From an uncultured Phascolarctobacterium sp. (GTDB lineage: Bacteria; Bacillota; Negativicutes; Acidaminococcales; Acidaminococcaceae): a stretch of DNA of 64,000 nt. The notes beneath the pieces were generated by a model. The model did no database searches. It saw only the letters and a program-made list of their open reading frames with translations, and had not been told where the DNA came from. Shown here piece by piece: positions 34,739-44,359 of this stretch. A program made the position numbers and the translations under genes. How positions within the stretch are numbered: position 1 is the stretch's first letter; every line of letters begins with the position of its first letter. Location: NCBI RefSeq assembly GCF_900753045.1, contig NZ_CAADXO010000030.1, forward strand, positions 14,787 through 78,786, given 5' to 3'.

Positions 34739-35619
34739 TATTTAAGCATCTCCTCTACTTCATGTAAATAAGGCATACCGCCCTGTGCTCCCAGCTTTTG
34801 TACCGAAAGAGCTGCGGCAGCATTGGCAAAGCTGATGCTTTCCTGCATGGATTTGCCATTTGCACGGGCAACGGCAAAGGCACCGTTAAAGGTGTCGCCT
34901 GCACCCGTAGTATCAACCGGCTTTACCTTAAAGCCTGGAACAGTAATAACCTGGCCCTTTTCCGCATAGGCAACACCCTTGCTGCCCAACGTCATAATTA
35001 CCTTGCCCTGGTTCTGGTCAAGGATATCCGCCTTGCCCTTACCGGCAAACAGTGTTGCTGCCTCGTGCTCGTTGGGAGTCAGGTAAGTAATCTTATCCAG
35101 CAGAGCCTGCGGCACCGGAGCAACAGGTGCGGGGTTCAGCAGCACAGGTACACCGTGCGCTGCGCATTTTTCAATGACATAGGCATTGGTAGCAGCAGGA
35201 ATTTCGTGCTGCAAGAGCACCATGTCTGCCTTGCTGATATCCTCCCACGCTTCATCAATCAGCTCCGGGGATACCAGGTCATTGGCAGCCTTGATAACAA
35301 TAATCGTGTTATCGTCCTCTGCTACGGTAATGTGCGCGGTACCGCTGTTTTCACCCGGCAGCACCTTCACATAGGTAGAATCAACGTTGTTTTCCTTTAA
35401 AGCCTTCAATACAAGCTGGCCGTACACATCATCACCGATGCAGCCGACCATCATAACATCTGCTCCCAGGCGGGCTGCAGCAACAGCCTGGTTGGCACCC
35501 TTACCGCCGGGAGAAACGGTCAGGCGGTTGCCGAAAATAGTTTCTCCGGGATGCACCCAGCGGTCACATTCAACGGTAATATCAATATTACAGCTACCTA
35601 CTACGACAATCTTTGACAT
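34738..35619 (-). CDS. rbsK: Ribokinase
   Basis: Phosphorylates ribose to ribose 5-phosphate. PfkB-family signatures are PGGKGANQAVAAARLG (near residue 38) and DTTGAGDTFNGAFAVA with the catalytic aspartate. AGGAGG precedes the ATG. It begins the rbsKDACB string, 25 bases after the unknown 312-residue gene. No rbsR-type repressor is adjacent. Confidence 0.95.
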   Translation of the reverse strand: MSKIVVVGSCNIDITVECDRWVHPGETIFGNRLTVSPGGKGANQAVAAARLGADVMMVGCIGDDVYGQLVLKALKENNVDSTYVKVLPGENSGTAHITVAEDDNTIIVIKAANDLVSPELIDEAWEDISKADMVLLQHEIPAATNAYVIEKCAAHGVPVLLNPAPVAPVPQALLDKITYLTPNEHEAATLFAGKGKADILDQNQGKVIMTLGSKGVAYAEKGQVITVPGFKVKPVDTTGAGDTFNGAFAVARANGKSMQESISFANAAAALSVQKLGAQGGMPYLHEVEEMLK

Positions 35620-35644
35620 ATTTTCTACCTCCTGTCTTCAGGAT

Positions 35645-36583
35645 TTATATAATTTTTTGTAATAACAATGCGTATTGCCCGTCAATCAGATTCGGCTGCA
35701 GCAAATCCTTAAGGAGTACTGCCTGCTTGCGGCTGGTTTTGGGCATGGTCTGCTGCCAATAGGTGATAGCAAGCTGCAGCAGCCGCAACAGCTCCTCTCT
35801 GGCGCTCTTGTCGTCGGCAGTCAGCTGCCAAAAAAAGCTGTACCATTGGCGGAAGACATCCGCATCATCCAGCATCGCCGAACGCGATACGTTAGCGGTT
35901 ACATCACGCAGGTGACGCACAAGTAGCTGCAGAAGCGCTGTCTGCCGCTCAGGCGGTGCCTTCGGCACACGCCGCAGCAGCAGGCGATACAAAAGCGTCA
36001 GCTCTCTGTAAATTCTGCAGGCCCTGTCAAAGCCATCCCAGCGTGCGTACACGACGAAATGCAGCTTCAGCTGCTGCAGGCTCCACGCCAACCGTTGCAG
36101 GTCCTGCTGCTTTAAAAGCCAACGCCCGGCCTCACGCAGGAGAAACGCCGTCTCCTCGCGCCACCGCCTGCGTGCCATACGCGCCGCCAAGCTGAGCCAT
36201 TCGCCCATAAACTCCTGCAGCATTGCAGTATTGTCGGCTTGCGTCCGCAGCCAGCGCCGCACCAGCAGTGCGAGCATAGGACGCACCTCAGCCAAACGCC
36301 TGTCGCACACGGCAAACGTCAGCCTCAGCAGAACGCTGCCGCCCTGATGCGCCAGCTGCGGATTGACCAGCAGCTGCTCCAGACGCGGCCTGCTTTCCTG
36401 CATCCAAGCCGCAAAAAGCTGCCGTTGCCGGTGGCGTAAGGCCACCAGCAGACAGCAGCTGATTGCTTGTAATGCTTCATTATCTGCTGCTTCAGCAATA
36501 ATACCCGAAAAAGCTGTGCAGGCGTTTTGTTCTCTGCCGTCACGCAGAGCAATACATGTTTCTAAAATAAGTTCTGTTACCAT
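35645..36583 (-). CDS. Unknown all-helical protein, Arg/Trp/Leu-rich (312 aa)
   Basis: I do not recognise this protein. It is predicted almost entirely helical, very rich in leucine, arginine, tryptophan and glutamine, with no signal peptide, transmembrane segment or catalytic motif. The pattern resembles a helical-repeat (TPR-like) fold. ATG at 36583 lies four bases after the pyk stop, implying translational coupling; the longer frame from GTG at 36619 overlaps pyk and has no ribosome site. It is followed by rbsK after 25 bases. A role linking pyruvate kinase and ribose genes is only suggested by position. Confidence 0.75.
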   Translation of the reverse strand: MVTELILETCIALRDGREQNACTAFSGIIAEAADNEALQAISCCLLVALRHRQRQLFAAWMQESRPRLEQLLVNPQLAHQGGSVLLRLTFAVCDRRLAEVRPMLALLVRRWLRTQADNTAMLQEFMGEWLSLAARMARRRWREETAFLLREAGRWLLKQQDLQRLAWSLQQLKLHFVVYARWDGFDRACRIYRELTLLYRLLLRRVPKAPPERQTALLQLLVRHLRDVTANVSRSAMLDDADVFRQWYSFFWQLTADDKSAREELLRLLQLAITYWQQTMPKTSRKQAVLLKDLLQPNLIDGQYALLLQKII

Positions 36584-36587
36584 ATTT

Positions 36588-38339
36588 CTACAGGTTAATA
36601 TCGCCTTCGTAGACGTCACCGGAAACAGGATCCACCGTTACCAGCAGGCCGTCGGCCAGCTTAGAGGTTGCTTTCTCCGCGCCTACGATAACAGGCAGGC
36701 CGCAGGTTACGGCAACAATAGCAGTGGAGGATGTCAGGCCGCCCTCTTCAGCGATAATCGCTGCTGCCTTGGCAGCAGCCTGCGGTACAAACTCGTCATT
36801 CAGCACATCAACTACAAGGATATCGCCCTTTTGGAGCTTGTCCTTGAAGTCTGCCGCAGTTCTGCCTACGCAGATACGGCCGGTGACAGTCTTGCTGCCG
36901 ATACCGGTACCGCTGAGCAGCTTGGTACCCACTGTAACCACCTTAATCAGATTTGTACTGCCCGGAGTACCGATAGGCACGCCGGCAGTTATAACAACAG
37001 ATGCGCCGTCCTTGATTACGGAGTGATGCAAAGCACACTGCAAAGACAGCTCAATCATTTCATCAGTATTTGTGGAGTATGGCCCCAAAAGCGGCAGCAC
37101 ACCCCAATAAAGCTGCATCGCACGCACACGCTCAGGCAAGCGTGATACAGCAACAACAGTACATTGAGGCTTATATTTGGCAATCATACGTGCCGTAAAG
37201 CCTGATTCGGTAATCGTAAGAATAGTATCAGCCTTTATTTCCTGAGAAATCTGTACGGTAGCATGGCTGATAGCGTCGGTAGAATGGATGCGCTCGCTGA
37301 TGCCCTTCTTCTGGAAGATATGCACATAATCAAGCGCGTTTTCCGTGCGAACGGCAATCTTAGCCATCGTCTGCACCGCCTCCAGCGGATATTTGCCGCT
37401 GGCAGTTTCGCCGCTCAGCATAATAACATCGCTGCCGTCGAAAATAGAGTTGGCAACGTCGCTGGCCTCGGCACGGGTTGCACGGTAGCTGTTAATCATA
37501 CTTTCCAGCATCTGCGTAGCCGTGATAACAGGCTTTCCGGCCTTATTGCAGCGCGCGATAATATCCTTCTGTACCAATGGTACATCCTCGGTCGGTATCT
37601 CTACGCCAAGGTCGCCTCTGGCAACCATAATGCCGTCAGATACGCCGATAATCTCATCGATATGCTGCACACCGGCCTCATTCTCGATTTTGGAAATAAT
37701 CCCGATAGAAGAGCCTGCTTCCTCAAGCACTTTACGGATAGCGATAACATCATCGGCCTTCTGCACAAAGGATGCCGCAATATAATCCATATCATGCTCG
37801 ACAGCAAAAAGAATATCTGCCTTGTCCTGCTCCGACAAAAACGGCAGTTTCAGCTCGATACCGGGGCAGGCCACACGCTTACGCGAGCTCAGCTCACCGC
37901 CATTGACCACCTTAGTATAAATTCTGCAGCCGTCAATACGTACAACCTTTAAGGAAAGCAGTCCGTCGGCCAGCAGAATATTACTGCCGATTTCTACCTC
38001 CTGCGGCAGACCGGCATAATTAACGTGTGCCATATGGCGGTCGCCCAGATAATCCTCGGTAGTCAGGCAGAAATCATCGCCCTCGTTCAGCTCGATTTTG
38101 CTTTCGGCAAACATGCCCAGGCGCATTTCAGGGCCCTTGGTATCGGCAATCGTAGCGATTACCTTACCGGCCTCTTCTGCTGCCTGACGCACCAGCTGCA
38201 GCCTTTTGCCATGGTCCTCATGATTACCATGCGAAAAGTTGAAGCGTGCCAAGTCCATGCCTGCAAGCATCATCTTACGCAGCAGCTCTACGTTGTCCGT
38301 GCTGGGACCTACTGTACAGATAATCTTCGTTTTCTTCAT
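36588..38339 (-). CDS. pyk: Pyruvate kinase with C-terminal PEP-utiliser-like domain
   Basis: Converts phosphoenolpyruvate and ADP to pyruvate and ATP. It begins KTKIICTVGPSTDN and has the MVARGDLGVEIPTEDVP signature and the KPVITATQMLESM segment. Residues about 475-583 form the extra C-terminal domain found in Bacillus-type enzymes, related to the PEP-utiliser mobile domain. There the usual TSHAA is replaced by TSSTA, so the phosphorylated histidine is missing and the domain is probably structural. Length is 583 residues. A small DUF2007-like gene precedes it. Confidence 0.95.
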   Translation of the reverse strand: MKKTKIICTVGPSTDNVELLRKMMLAGMDLARFNFSHGNHEDHGKRLQLVRQAAEEAGKVIATIADTKGPEMRLGMFAESKIELNEGDDFCLTTEDYLGDRHMAHVNYAGLPQEVEIGSNILLADGLLSLKVVRIDGCRIYTKVVNGGELSSRKRVACPGIELKLPFLSEQDKADILFAVEHDMDYIAASFVQKADDVIAIRKVLEEAGSSIGIISKIENEAGVQHIDEIIGVSDGIMVARGDLGVEIPTEDVPLVQKDIIARCNKAGKPVITATQMLESMINSYRATRAEASDVANSIFDGSDVIMLSGETASGKYPLEAVQTMAKIAVRTENALDYVHIFQKKGISERIHSTDAISHATVQISQEIKADTILTITESGFTARMIAKYKPQCTVVAVSRLPERVRAMQLYWGVLPLLGPYSTNTDEMIELSLQCALHHSVIKDGASVVITAGVPIGTPGSTNLIKVVTVGTKLLSGTGIGSKTVTGRICVGRTAADFKDKLQKGDILVVDVLNDEFVPQAAAKAAAIIAEEGGLTSSTAIVAVTCGLPVIVGAEKATSKLADGLLVTVDPVSGDVYEGDINL

Positions 38340-38354
38340 CAGGACTGCGCCTCC

Positions 38355-38549
38355 TCAGTACTGAAACTTATTCTCACACAAAACCTCATAGGCATCCTCT
38401 GCCTCCGAAACCGGCAAGCAGATTTCATAAGCCTTGTTATGCTTGCCTCCGACACTTTTTAGCTGTACCCAAAAGCCGTTTTCCGTCAGCATTTGCTTTA
38501 TTTTTTTGGCTTGTTCCTCAGTGTGGGCAATATAAATTGTTTTCCACAT
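38355..38549 (-). CDS. Small DUF2007-like protein (64 aa)
   Basis: The sequence starts WKTIYIAHTEEQAKKIKQML and continues with VQLKSVGG and YEICLPVSEAEDAYEVL, a compact beta-alpha-beta pattern resembling the DUF2007 family (putative signal-transducing, PII-like fold). AGGAGG precedes the ATG. It lies between etfA and pyk, 15 bases before pyk, and is probably co-transcribed. The family call is by pattern and moderately sure. Confidence 0.6.
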   Translation of the reverse strand: MWKTIYIAHTEEQAKKIKQMLTENGFWVQLKSVGGKHNKAYEICLPVSEAEDAYEVLCENKFQY

Positions 38550-38582
38550 ACTAGAATGCCTCCTGTAAATCAGGTAATTGGA

Positions 38583-39563
38583 TTATGCCTTGTAAGCTTT
38601 GATTTTTTCAATCAGCTTCGGCAGGATTACGTTAACATCACCTACGATGCCATAATGAGCAACGGTGAAAATCGGTGCCTCTGCATCCTTGTTGATAGCG
38701 ATGATGATATCGCTGTCCTTCATGCCGGACAGATGCTGGATTGCACCGCTGATGCCGCAGGCAAAATAGATATGCGGAGTAACGGATTTACCTGATTGGC
38801 CAACCTGTTGGGAGTGAGTCAGCCAGCCTTCGTCGATAGCGGCACGGGTGCCTGCTACTGCGGAATTTTCAAAGAGAGCAGCCAGCTGTTCCAGCACGTC
38901 GAATTTCTCCTTGCTGCCGAAGCCACGGCCGCCTGCTGCGATCATATCAGCTTCATCAATCTTAACAGCGTTTTCACTGCTCAGAGCTTCTTTTTTAACC
39001 AGTTCAACACGGCTTACAGCGCCTGCTTCCGGAGTGAAGGCAATAACCTCACCGGTGCGGGTGTTGTCCAATTCAGCCGGTTTGAATACTTTAGGACGAA
39101 CGGTACCCATTTGCGGACGGTTAACGTCGCAGATGATGGTAGCGCAGATATTGCCGCCCAGTGCGGGTCGAGTCCAGGCAACGAGCTTATCATCGGTTAC
39201 ATCCAGAGCAGTGCAGTCAGCGCACAGGCCGGTATGCAGACGTGCTGCAACACGCGGAGCCAGGTCACGGCCGTCATCGGTAGCACCGAACATAATGGAA
39301 GCCGGATCATATTTCTTGGACAGCTGGCAGATAGCATCGGTATATAACTCGGTATCATAATCTGCGTATTTTGCATCCTCAATAACATAAACAACATCAG
39401 CACCGGCAGCAATCAGCTGCTGCGGCAGCTCGCCTGCAGCAGCGGTCACCAGTACCGCACAGCATTTTTCCTCCAGCTTGGCACAAAGCTCTTTGGCAGC
39501 GCCCAACAGCTCAAAGGTAACATTCATCAGCTGACCATTTTCCTGTTCAGCAATAACCCACAT
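38583..39563 (-). CDS. etfA: Electron transfer flavoprotein alpha subunit
   Basis: Binds the FAD that accepts electrons from acyl-CoA dehydrogenases. The FAD-binding C-terminal domain contains [26 protein letters not shown] [36 protein letters not shown] and [10 protein letters not shown]. Length is 326 residues. It follows a ferredoxin gene by 12 bases. AGGAGTG precedes the start. Confidence 0.96.
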   Translation of the reverse strand: MWVIAEQENGQLMNVTFELLGAAKELCAKLEEKCCAVLVTAAAGELPQQLIAAGADVVYVIEDAKYADYDTELYTDAICQLSKKYDPASIMFGATDDGRDLAPRVAARLHTGLCADCTALDVTDDKLVAWTRPALGGNICATIICDVNRPQMGTVRPKVFKPAELDNTRTGEVIAFTPEAGAVSRVELVKKEALSSENAVKIDEADMIAAGGRGFGSKEKFDVLEQLAALFENSAVAGTRAAIDEGWLTHSQQVGQSGKSVTPHIYFACGISGAIQHLSGMKDSDIIIAINKDAEAPIFTVAHYGIVGDVNVILPKLIEKIKAYKA

Positions 39564-39575
39564 ATTTACACACTC

Positions 39576-39776
39576 CTATTCGTTATCTTCAGTATCGTCA
39601 GTTTCGGCAATAGCTATAGCCTCCATGGGACATTCGCGGATGCAGGCACCGCAGCAGACACACTGCTGCATATCAATCTGCGCCTTGCCCTCTCGCAGCG
39701 TCGCAGCGCCCATCGGGCATACCGCCACACATTCCTCACAGCCACAGCAAAGCTGCCTGTTTACTTTTATCAGCAT
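39576..39776 (-). CDS. 2[4Fe-4S] ferredoxin within the etf operon
   Basis: A 66-residue protein with two CxxCxxCxxxC clusters: CCGCEECVAVCP and CVCCGACIRECP. It ends in an acidic tail. The gene lies between etfB and etfA, eight bases after etfB. The position suggests that it exchanges electrons with the Etf complex, as expected if this Etf bifurcates. Confidence 0.93.
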   Translation of the reverse strand: MLIKVNRQLCCGCEECVAVCPMGAATLREGKAQIDMQQCVCCGACIRECPMEAIAIAETDDTEDNE

Positions 39777-39784
39777 GGTTCGCC

Positions 39785-40579
39785 TCAGCTGGTAATAACC
39801 TCTGCCTTAACCAGCTTTTCAAACAGCATATCTACTGCTGCATCAGCATCTGCTTCGGTAATGATTTCGCCGTTGATTTCAGGCGGGGTCGGGGTGAAGG
39901 CTTTTTTAACCTTAGTCGGAGAGCCCTTCAGGCCTACGGTTGCAGGATCAATGTCCAGGTCAGCAACGGTAAGAGTAGGAATCTGAGCCTTACGTGCTTT
40001 CATTTTGCCCTTAATGCTGGCAAAACGCGGCTCTTTTTCGGATTTGGTTACGGTAACCAGCAGCGGTGCTGCGCAAGCCAGAGTCAGCTGGTAGTTTTCG
40101 TTTTCGCGGACAACAACAAATTTGCCGTCGGCATAGTTCAGGCTCAGAGCGCCGGTAATTTGAGGAATTCCCAGATGCTCTGCCATTTCCGGGCCAACCT
40201 GTGCGGTGTCGCCGTCTACTGCCTGCTTGCCGCAGAGCACGAGGTCGAACTCGCCCAGATGTTTTACAGCAGCAGCCAGAGCCAGGCTGGTTGCCAGAGT
40301 ATCGCTGCCGCCCAGAACGCGGTCGCTCAGCAGAACGCCGTCATCAGCGCCCATAGCGATTGCTTCCTTCAGGATATCGGTTGCCTGGGGCAGGCCCATG
40401 GTCAGTACAGTTACCTTAGCGCCTTCCTTGTCCTTCAGGCACAGCGCTACCTCCAAAGCCTGACGGTCATAGGGGTTCATAATATTTTCTACACCCGTAC
40501 GGTCCAAGGTATTGGTTTCACGGTTAAATTTTACTTTTGCCGTATCCGGCACTTGTTTTAAACAAACGAGAATATTCAT
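39785..40579 (-). CDS. etfB: Electron transfer flavoprotein beta subunit
   Basis: Contains NPYDRQALEVALCLKD near residue 36, the segment DLVLCGKQAVDGDTAQVGPE and the C-terminal domain that packs on EtfA. The CGKQxxDGDTAQVGP form is characteristic of Etf from anaerobes, including bifurcating types; bifurcation here is inferred. Length is 264 residues. It is first of etfB-fdx-etfA with a clear promoter. No acyl-CoA dehydrogenase is adjacent. Confidence 0.96.
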   Translation of the reverse strand: MNILVCLKQVPDTAKVKFNRETNTLDRTGVENIMNPYDRQALEVALCLKDKEGAKVTVLTMGLPQATDILKEAIAMGADDGVLLSDRVLGGSDTLATSLALAAAVKHLGEFDLVLCGKQAVDGDTAQVGPEMAEHLGIPQITGALSLNYADGKFVVVRENENYQLTLACAAPLLVTVTKSEKEPRFASIKGKMKARKAQIPTLTVADLDIDPATVGLKGSPTKVKKAFTPTPPEINGEIITEADADAAVDMLFEKLVKAEVITS

Positions 40580-40642
40580 TTGCTGCCTCCTTAAGCTTAT
40601 TACAGGAGCTGCTGCTCCGGCTTTTTTTACATTCTTCTCTTT

Positions 40643-40672
40643 ATTTTAGCATTTTTGTACTTAAACTTGCAA
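40643..40672 (-). promoter_or_regulatory. Promoter of the etf operon
   Basis: Minus strand TTGCAA (40667-40672) and TAAAAT (40643-40648) with an 18-base spacer, about 60 bases before etfB. Confidence 0.6.
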
Positions 40673-40714
40673 GTATATCATGAAAGTTTATGAAAAACAG
40701 CTCAAATAATTACA

Positions 40715-43700
40715 TCAATTTTTCTTTACCACGCAGTTTTCGCCCAGTATTTTTACAACATCCTCGGCAAAGCCGGGCGCTTCGCTGTTCACCCAGAAGT
40801 TAGGCGTTGTCTTGATGAGCTTGCGCGAGCCCATCAGCTGCAGGTATACGCAGTCATCGCCCTTATATTTTTGGAACAGCTGCATCAGCTCACGCTGCAC
40901 CAGCGGATTTTCCAAGTGCGCTTCGATACGCAGGCGGATTTCCGTAGGCGGCTTGGACGGCAGAGCGCGCACGCTGTTGGCAATAATCTTGCTTTCGCGC
41001 TCATCAACGCTGAAGCGTCCTTCAATCGCCACAATACTGTCCTCATAGATATCCTTGACATTTGTATGATAAGCCTGAGGGAAGACGATAACCGGAAAGC
41101 GTCCGCTGAAATCCTCCAGCGTCAGAACGGCCATCGTATCACCGCGCTTGGTATTTTTAATTGTGCAGTCCGTAATAATGCCGGCCACACGCACGAACTG
41201 TCCGTCCTGCACCTGCGTTTCGCCGCCGAACTGGTGCAGCGGCATGAAGCGCTGCAGCATCTGCTTATAATCGCTCAGCGGATGGTCGGTAACGTAAAAG
41301 CCGATGATTTCCTTTTCGTTCTGCAGAATAAGCTGCTTGGGGATTTCCGGCAGCGGCGGCAGCTTGATTTCCGTCACACCGAAGCTATCGTCACCGAACA
41401 GCCCCAGCTGGCCGTTGGCCTTGTCCCTCTGGCAGGCAGCACCCAAATCAACCGCCTGCTCAATAATGGCCAGCATCTGCGAGCGTCTGGCGCCGAAGGA
41501 ATCCATTGCGCCGCATTTAATCATATTTTCGATAACGCGCTTGTTGACCACGCGCATATTCACACGGCAACAGAAATCCGTCAGGCTCTTGAACGGACCG
41601 CCCTCGTTGCGGGCGCTGATTATTGCATCGACTGCGGCATCACCTGTATTTTTTATACCAGCTAAGCCGAAGCGGATGGACTCATTCTGATGTACCGTAA
41701 AGTTCTGACCGCTTTCATTGACATCCGGCGGCAGGATTTTGACATTATCATTACGGCAGACGTTGATATACCAACTCACCTTATCCGCATCACCGATAAT
41801 GCTGTTGAGGAAGGCCGCATAGAACTGCGGACGCCAGTGCGCCTTCAGATAAGCGGTTTCATAGGCTACCAGCGCATAGGCTACGGAGTGTGATTTGTTG
41901 AAGCCGTAACCGGCGAAGTGCTGCAAGAGCGAGAAAATCTGGTCGCTGAGCTCTTCGGGGATATCATGCAGCTTCTTCGCACCGTCGATGAACGACTGGC
42001 GCATAGAATCCAGCTCCTTGGCCTTTTTCTTGCCCATCGCGCGGCGCAGAATATCTGCCTGACCGAGCGTAAAGCCTGCCAATGCAGAGGTTATCTGCAT
42101 AACCTGTTCCTGATACAGAATAACGCCGTAGGTATCCTTCAAAATAGGCTCCATCAGCGGATGCAATACCTTTGCCGTGCGCTGACCGTGACGGCCGGCG
42201 ATAAAGTCCTCCGCCATACCGGTGCCCAAAGGACCCGGGCGGTACAGAGCCACCAACGGAATCAGGTCCTCAAAGCTTTCGGGAGCCAAATCCATAACCA
42301 GCTTGGTGATGCCTGCCGACTCCAGCTGGAAAACGCAGGCCGTTTCACCGCGGCGCAGCATTGCGCAGGCAGCTTCGTCAGCCAGCGGAATATTATCAAT
42401 ATCAACCTCTTCACCCGTAGTTTCGCGGATAAAGCGGATGCAATCACCGATAACCGTCAGCGTGCGCAGGCCCAGAAAGTCCATCTTCAGCAGGCCAAGC
42501 TCTTCCACCTTATTTTTATCGTACTGGGTGATGACGCCACCCTCACTGCCCTGCTGCAGCGGTACGTAATTTTTCATATTATGCGGTGCGATAATTACAC
42601 CGGCGGCATGCGTGCCTGCGTTACGTGGCAAGCCCTCCACGCTTTCCGCAAGGTCAATCAGCTTCTTGACCTCCGGGCGCGAGTCGTACGCCTGACGGAA
42701 GTCCTTGCTGCTGTTCAGCGCCTTCTCCAGCGTAATACCAAGCTCACGCGGAATCAGCTTGGCAATTTCGTCTACCTCGCCATAGCTCATGCCCAGTGCC
42801 TTGCCCACGTCGCGCACCGCCGCGCGCGCCTGCAGGGTGCCGAAGGTAATAATCTGCGCTACACGCTCCTGTCCGTAACGGCGCACCACGTAATCGAGCA
42901 CCTGATTACGCTTCACATAGCAGAAGTCGGTATCAATATCAGGCATGCTTACACGCTCAGGATTCAAAAAGCGTTCGAACAGCAGATGATAACGCAAAGG
43001 CTCGATATTTGTTATCCGCAGCAGATAAGCCACGATACTGCCTGCGGCACTGCCACGTCCCGGTCCTACCGGAATATCATGGCTGCGGCAGTAGTTGATG
43101 AAGTCCCAGACAATGAGGAAGTAGCAGGCATAGCCCATCGTGTTGATAATGTCCAGCTCAAAGTCCAGACGCTCGCGCACCTTCTCATCCACAACCTCAT
43201 AGCGCTTAGGCAAAGCCTCCTCGCACAGGTGGCGCAGATAGCTCACGGCATCATAGCCCTCAGGCACTGGGAACTCCGGCAGCAGCAAGTGACCGAACTC
43301 CATCTTCACGTTGCAGCGGTCGGCGATTTTATTGGTATTGCTCAAAGCCTCCGGGCAATCGCCGAACAGCGCCTCCATCTCGTCATAGCTTTTCAGATAA
43401 TAGCTGTCGTTGTTGAAGCGCATACGATCAGGCTCATCAACCGTACTCGTCGTCTGGATGCATAGCAGAATATCCTGCGCTGCGGCATCCTTTTGCTGCA
43501 CATAATGCAAATCGTTTGTCGCCACCAGACCAAGACCAAACTCCTGCGCCAGCTGCTTCAGTTCCGCGCTGACCTTGTGCTCCTCATCAAGGTCGTGGTC
43601 CTGAATTTCCAAAAAAAAATTTTCCTTGCCGAAAATATCAATATATTCCTGAATACAGCGGCGTGCTCCCTCCAGGTTGTCCTGCAGAATCATCTGCGGT

Positions 43701-44122
43701 ACTTCACCGGCAACGCAGGCGCTGAGGCAGATAACGCCCTCGTGATATGTGCGCAGTACATCCTTGTCTACACGCGGCTTATAGTAAAAGCCCTCCAGCT
43801 GACCGATGCTGACGATTTTCATCAGATTATGGTAGCCTGTATCGTTTTCCGCCAGCAGGATTAAATGGTACATGCCGCGGTTATTTTTTTCCAGATGCGA
43901 GCCCTTCGCCAGATACACCTCGCAGCCGATAATCGGCTTGATGCCTGCTTTGGTACACTCCTGATAAAATTCCACTGCGCCGTACATTGCGCCATGGTCG
44001 GTAATCGCAAGGCTGTCCATGCCCAGCTCCTTGGCATAGGCCACCAGCTCAGGAATTTTCGAAGCGCCGTCCAGCAGACTGTATTCCGTATGTACATGTA
44101 AATGAGTAAAGCGTTTTGTCAT
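40715..44122 (-). CDS. dnaE: DNA polymerase III alpha subunit, DnaE type
   Basis: The N-terminal PHP domain starts with HLHVHTEYSLLDGASK. The palm contains MPDIDTDF with catalytic aspartates, preceded by VGPGRGSAAGS. The fingers and tandem HhH region follow (YGFNKSHSVAYALVAY). An OB domain carries FVRVAGIITDCTIKNTKRGD near residue 1000. Length is 1135 residues. No PolC-type exonuclease insertion is present. It is transcribed alone and ends near the etf promoter. Confidence 0.97.
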   Translation of the reverse strand: MTKRFTHLHVHTEYSLLDGASKIPELVAYAKELGMDSLAITDHGAMYGAVEFYQECTKAGIKPIIGCEVYLAKGSHLEKNNRGMYHLILLAENDTGYHNLMKIVSIGQLEGFYYKPRVDKDVLRTYHEGVICLSACVAGEVPQMILQDNLEGARRCIQEYIDIFGKENFFLEIQDHDLDEEHKVSAELKQLAQEFGLGLVATNDLHYVQQKDAAAQDILLCIQTTSTVDEPDRMRFNNDSYYLKSYDEMEALFGDCPEALSNTNKIADRCNVKMEFGHLLLPEFPVPEGYDAVSYLRHLCEEALPKRYEVVDEKVRERLDFELDIINTMGYACYFLIVWDFINYCRSHDIPVGPGRGSAAGSIVAYLLRITNIEPLRYHLLFERFLNPERVSMPDIDTDFCYVKRNQVLDYVVRRYGQERVAQIITFGTLQARAAVRDVGKALGMSYGEVDEIAKLIPRELGITLEKALNSSKDFRQAYDSRPEVKKLIDLAESVEGLPRNAGTHAAGVIIAPHNMKNYVPLQQGSEGGVITQYDKNKVEELGLLKMDFLGLRTLTVIGDCIRFIRETTGEEVDIDNIPLADEAACAMLRRGETACVFQLESAGITKLVMDLAPESFEDLIPLVALYRPGPLGTGMAEDFIAGRHGQRTAKVLHPLMEPILKDTYGVILYQEQVMQITSALAGFTLGQADILRRAMGKKKAKELDSMRQSFIDGAKKLHDIPEELSDQIFSLLQHFAGYGFNKSHSVAYALVAYETAYLKAHWRPQFYAAFLNSIIGDADKVSWYINVCRNDNVKILPPDVNESGQNFTVHQNESIRFGLAGIKNTGDAAVDAIISARNEGGPFKSLTDFCCRVNMRVVNKRVIENMIKCGAMDSFGARRSQMLAIIEQAVDLGAACQRDKANGQLGLFGDDSFGVTEIKLPPLPEIPKQLILQNEKEIIGFYVTDHPLSDYKQMLQRFMPLHQFGGETQVQDGQFVRVAGIITDCTIKNTKRGDTMAVLTLEDFSGRFPVIVFPQAYHTNVKDIYEDSIVAIEGRFSVDERESKIIANSVRALPSKPPTEIRLRIEAHLENPLVQRELMQLFQKYKGDDCVYLQLMGSRKLIKTTPNFWVNSEAPGFAEDVVKILGENCVVKKN

Positions 44123-44145
44123 CTCTTGCTCCTTAAATTAAAAGA

Positions 44146-44170
44146 CCGCTGCCGCACAAATCTGCGGCAA
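44146..44170. repeat. Inverted repeat upstream of dnaE
   Basis: Arms GCCGCA and TGCGGC separated by six bases, just before the dnaE ribosome-binding site. It could be a small leader hairpin. No T-run follows. Confidence 0.4.
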
Positions 44171-44256
44171 ATGTATGTAAAACTATTCTAGCATTACAGA
44201 TAAATTTCCTGCCTAAAACTGAAAAAACATACAACCGTGAATTCACAATTCGTTCG

Positions 44257-44285
44257 TTGTATGTTCTCTTTATCTATGTTACAAT
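44257..44285 (+). promoter_or_regulatory. Promoter of the holin-like toxin gene
   Basis: TTGTAT (44257-44262) and TACAAT (44280-44285) with a 17-base spacer. The transcript would start near 44292. Confidence 0.7.
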
Positions 44286-44298
44286 ATATTCAGACTTT

Positions 44299-44329
44299 GG
44301 ACAATCGTGCTTACGGGTGGGCATTGCCA
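44299..44329 (+). repeat. Toxin-side arm of a long inverted repeat
   Basis: GGACAATCG...ACGGGTGGG..TTGCCA near the 5' end of the toxin mRNA. It matches the minus-strand sequence at 44515-44543 in about 24 positions, with short gaps. The similarity also covers the -10 regions. Confidence 0.7.
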
Positions 44330-44359
44330 TCATTCTCCAACAGAATGGAGGTGATGCCT

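Noticed and set aside
40599..40630. Terminator-like palindrome GGAGC..GCTCC plus T-run between etfB and dnaE
   Set aside because: The T-run lies on the plus strand, but both neighbouring genes are on the minus strand and no plus-strand gene precedes it.
41918..43465. A 515-codon plus-strand frame inside dnaE
   Set aside because: It is antisense to the conserved polymerase core, has no family features, and is a shadow produced by GC-rich third positions.
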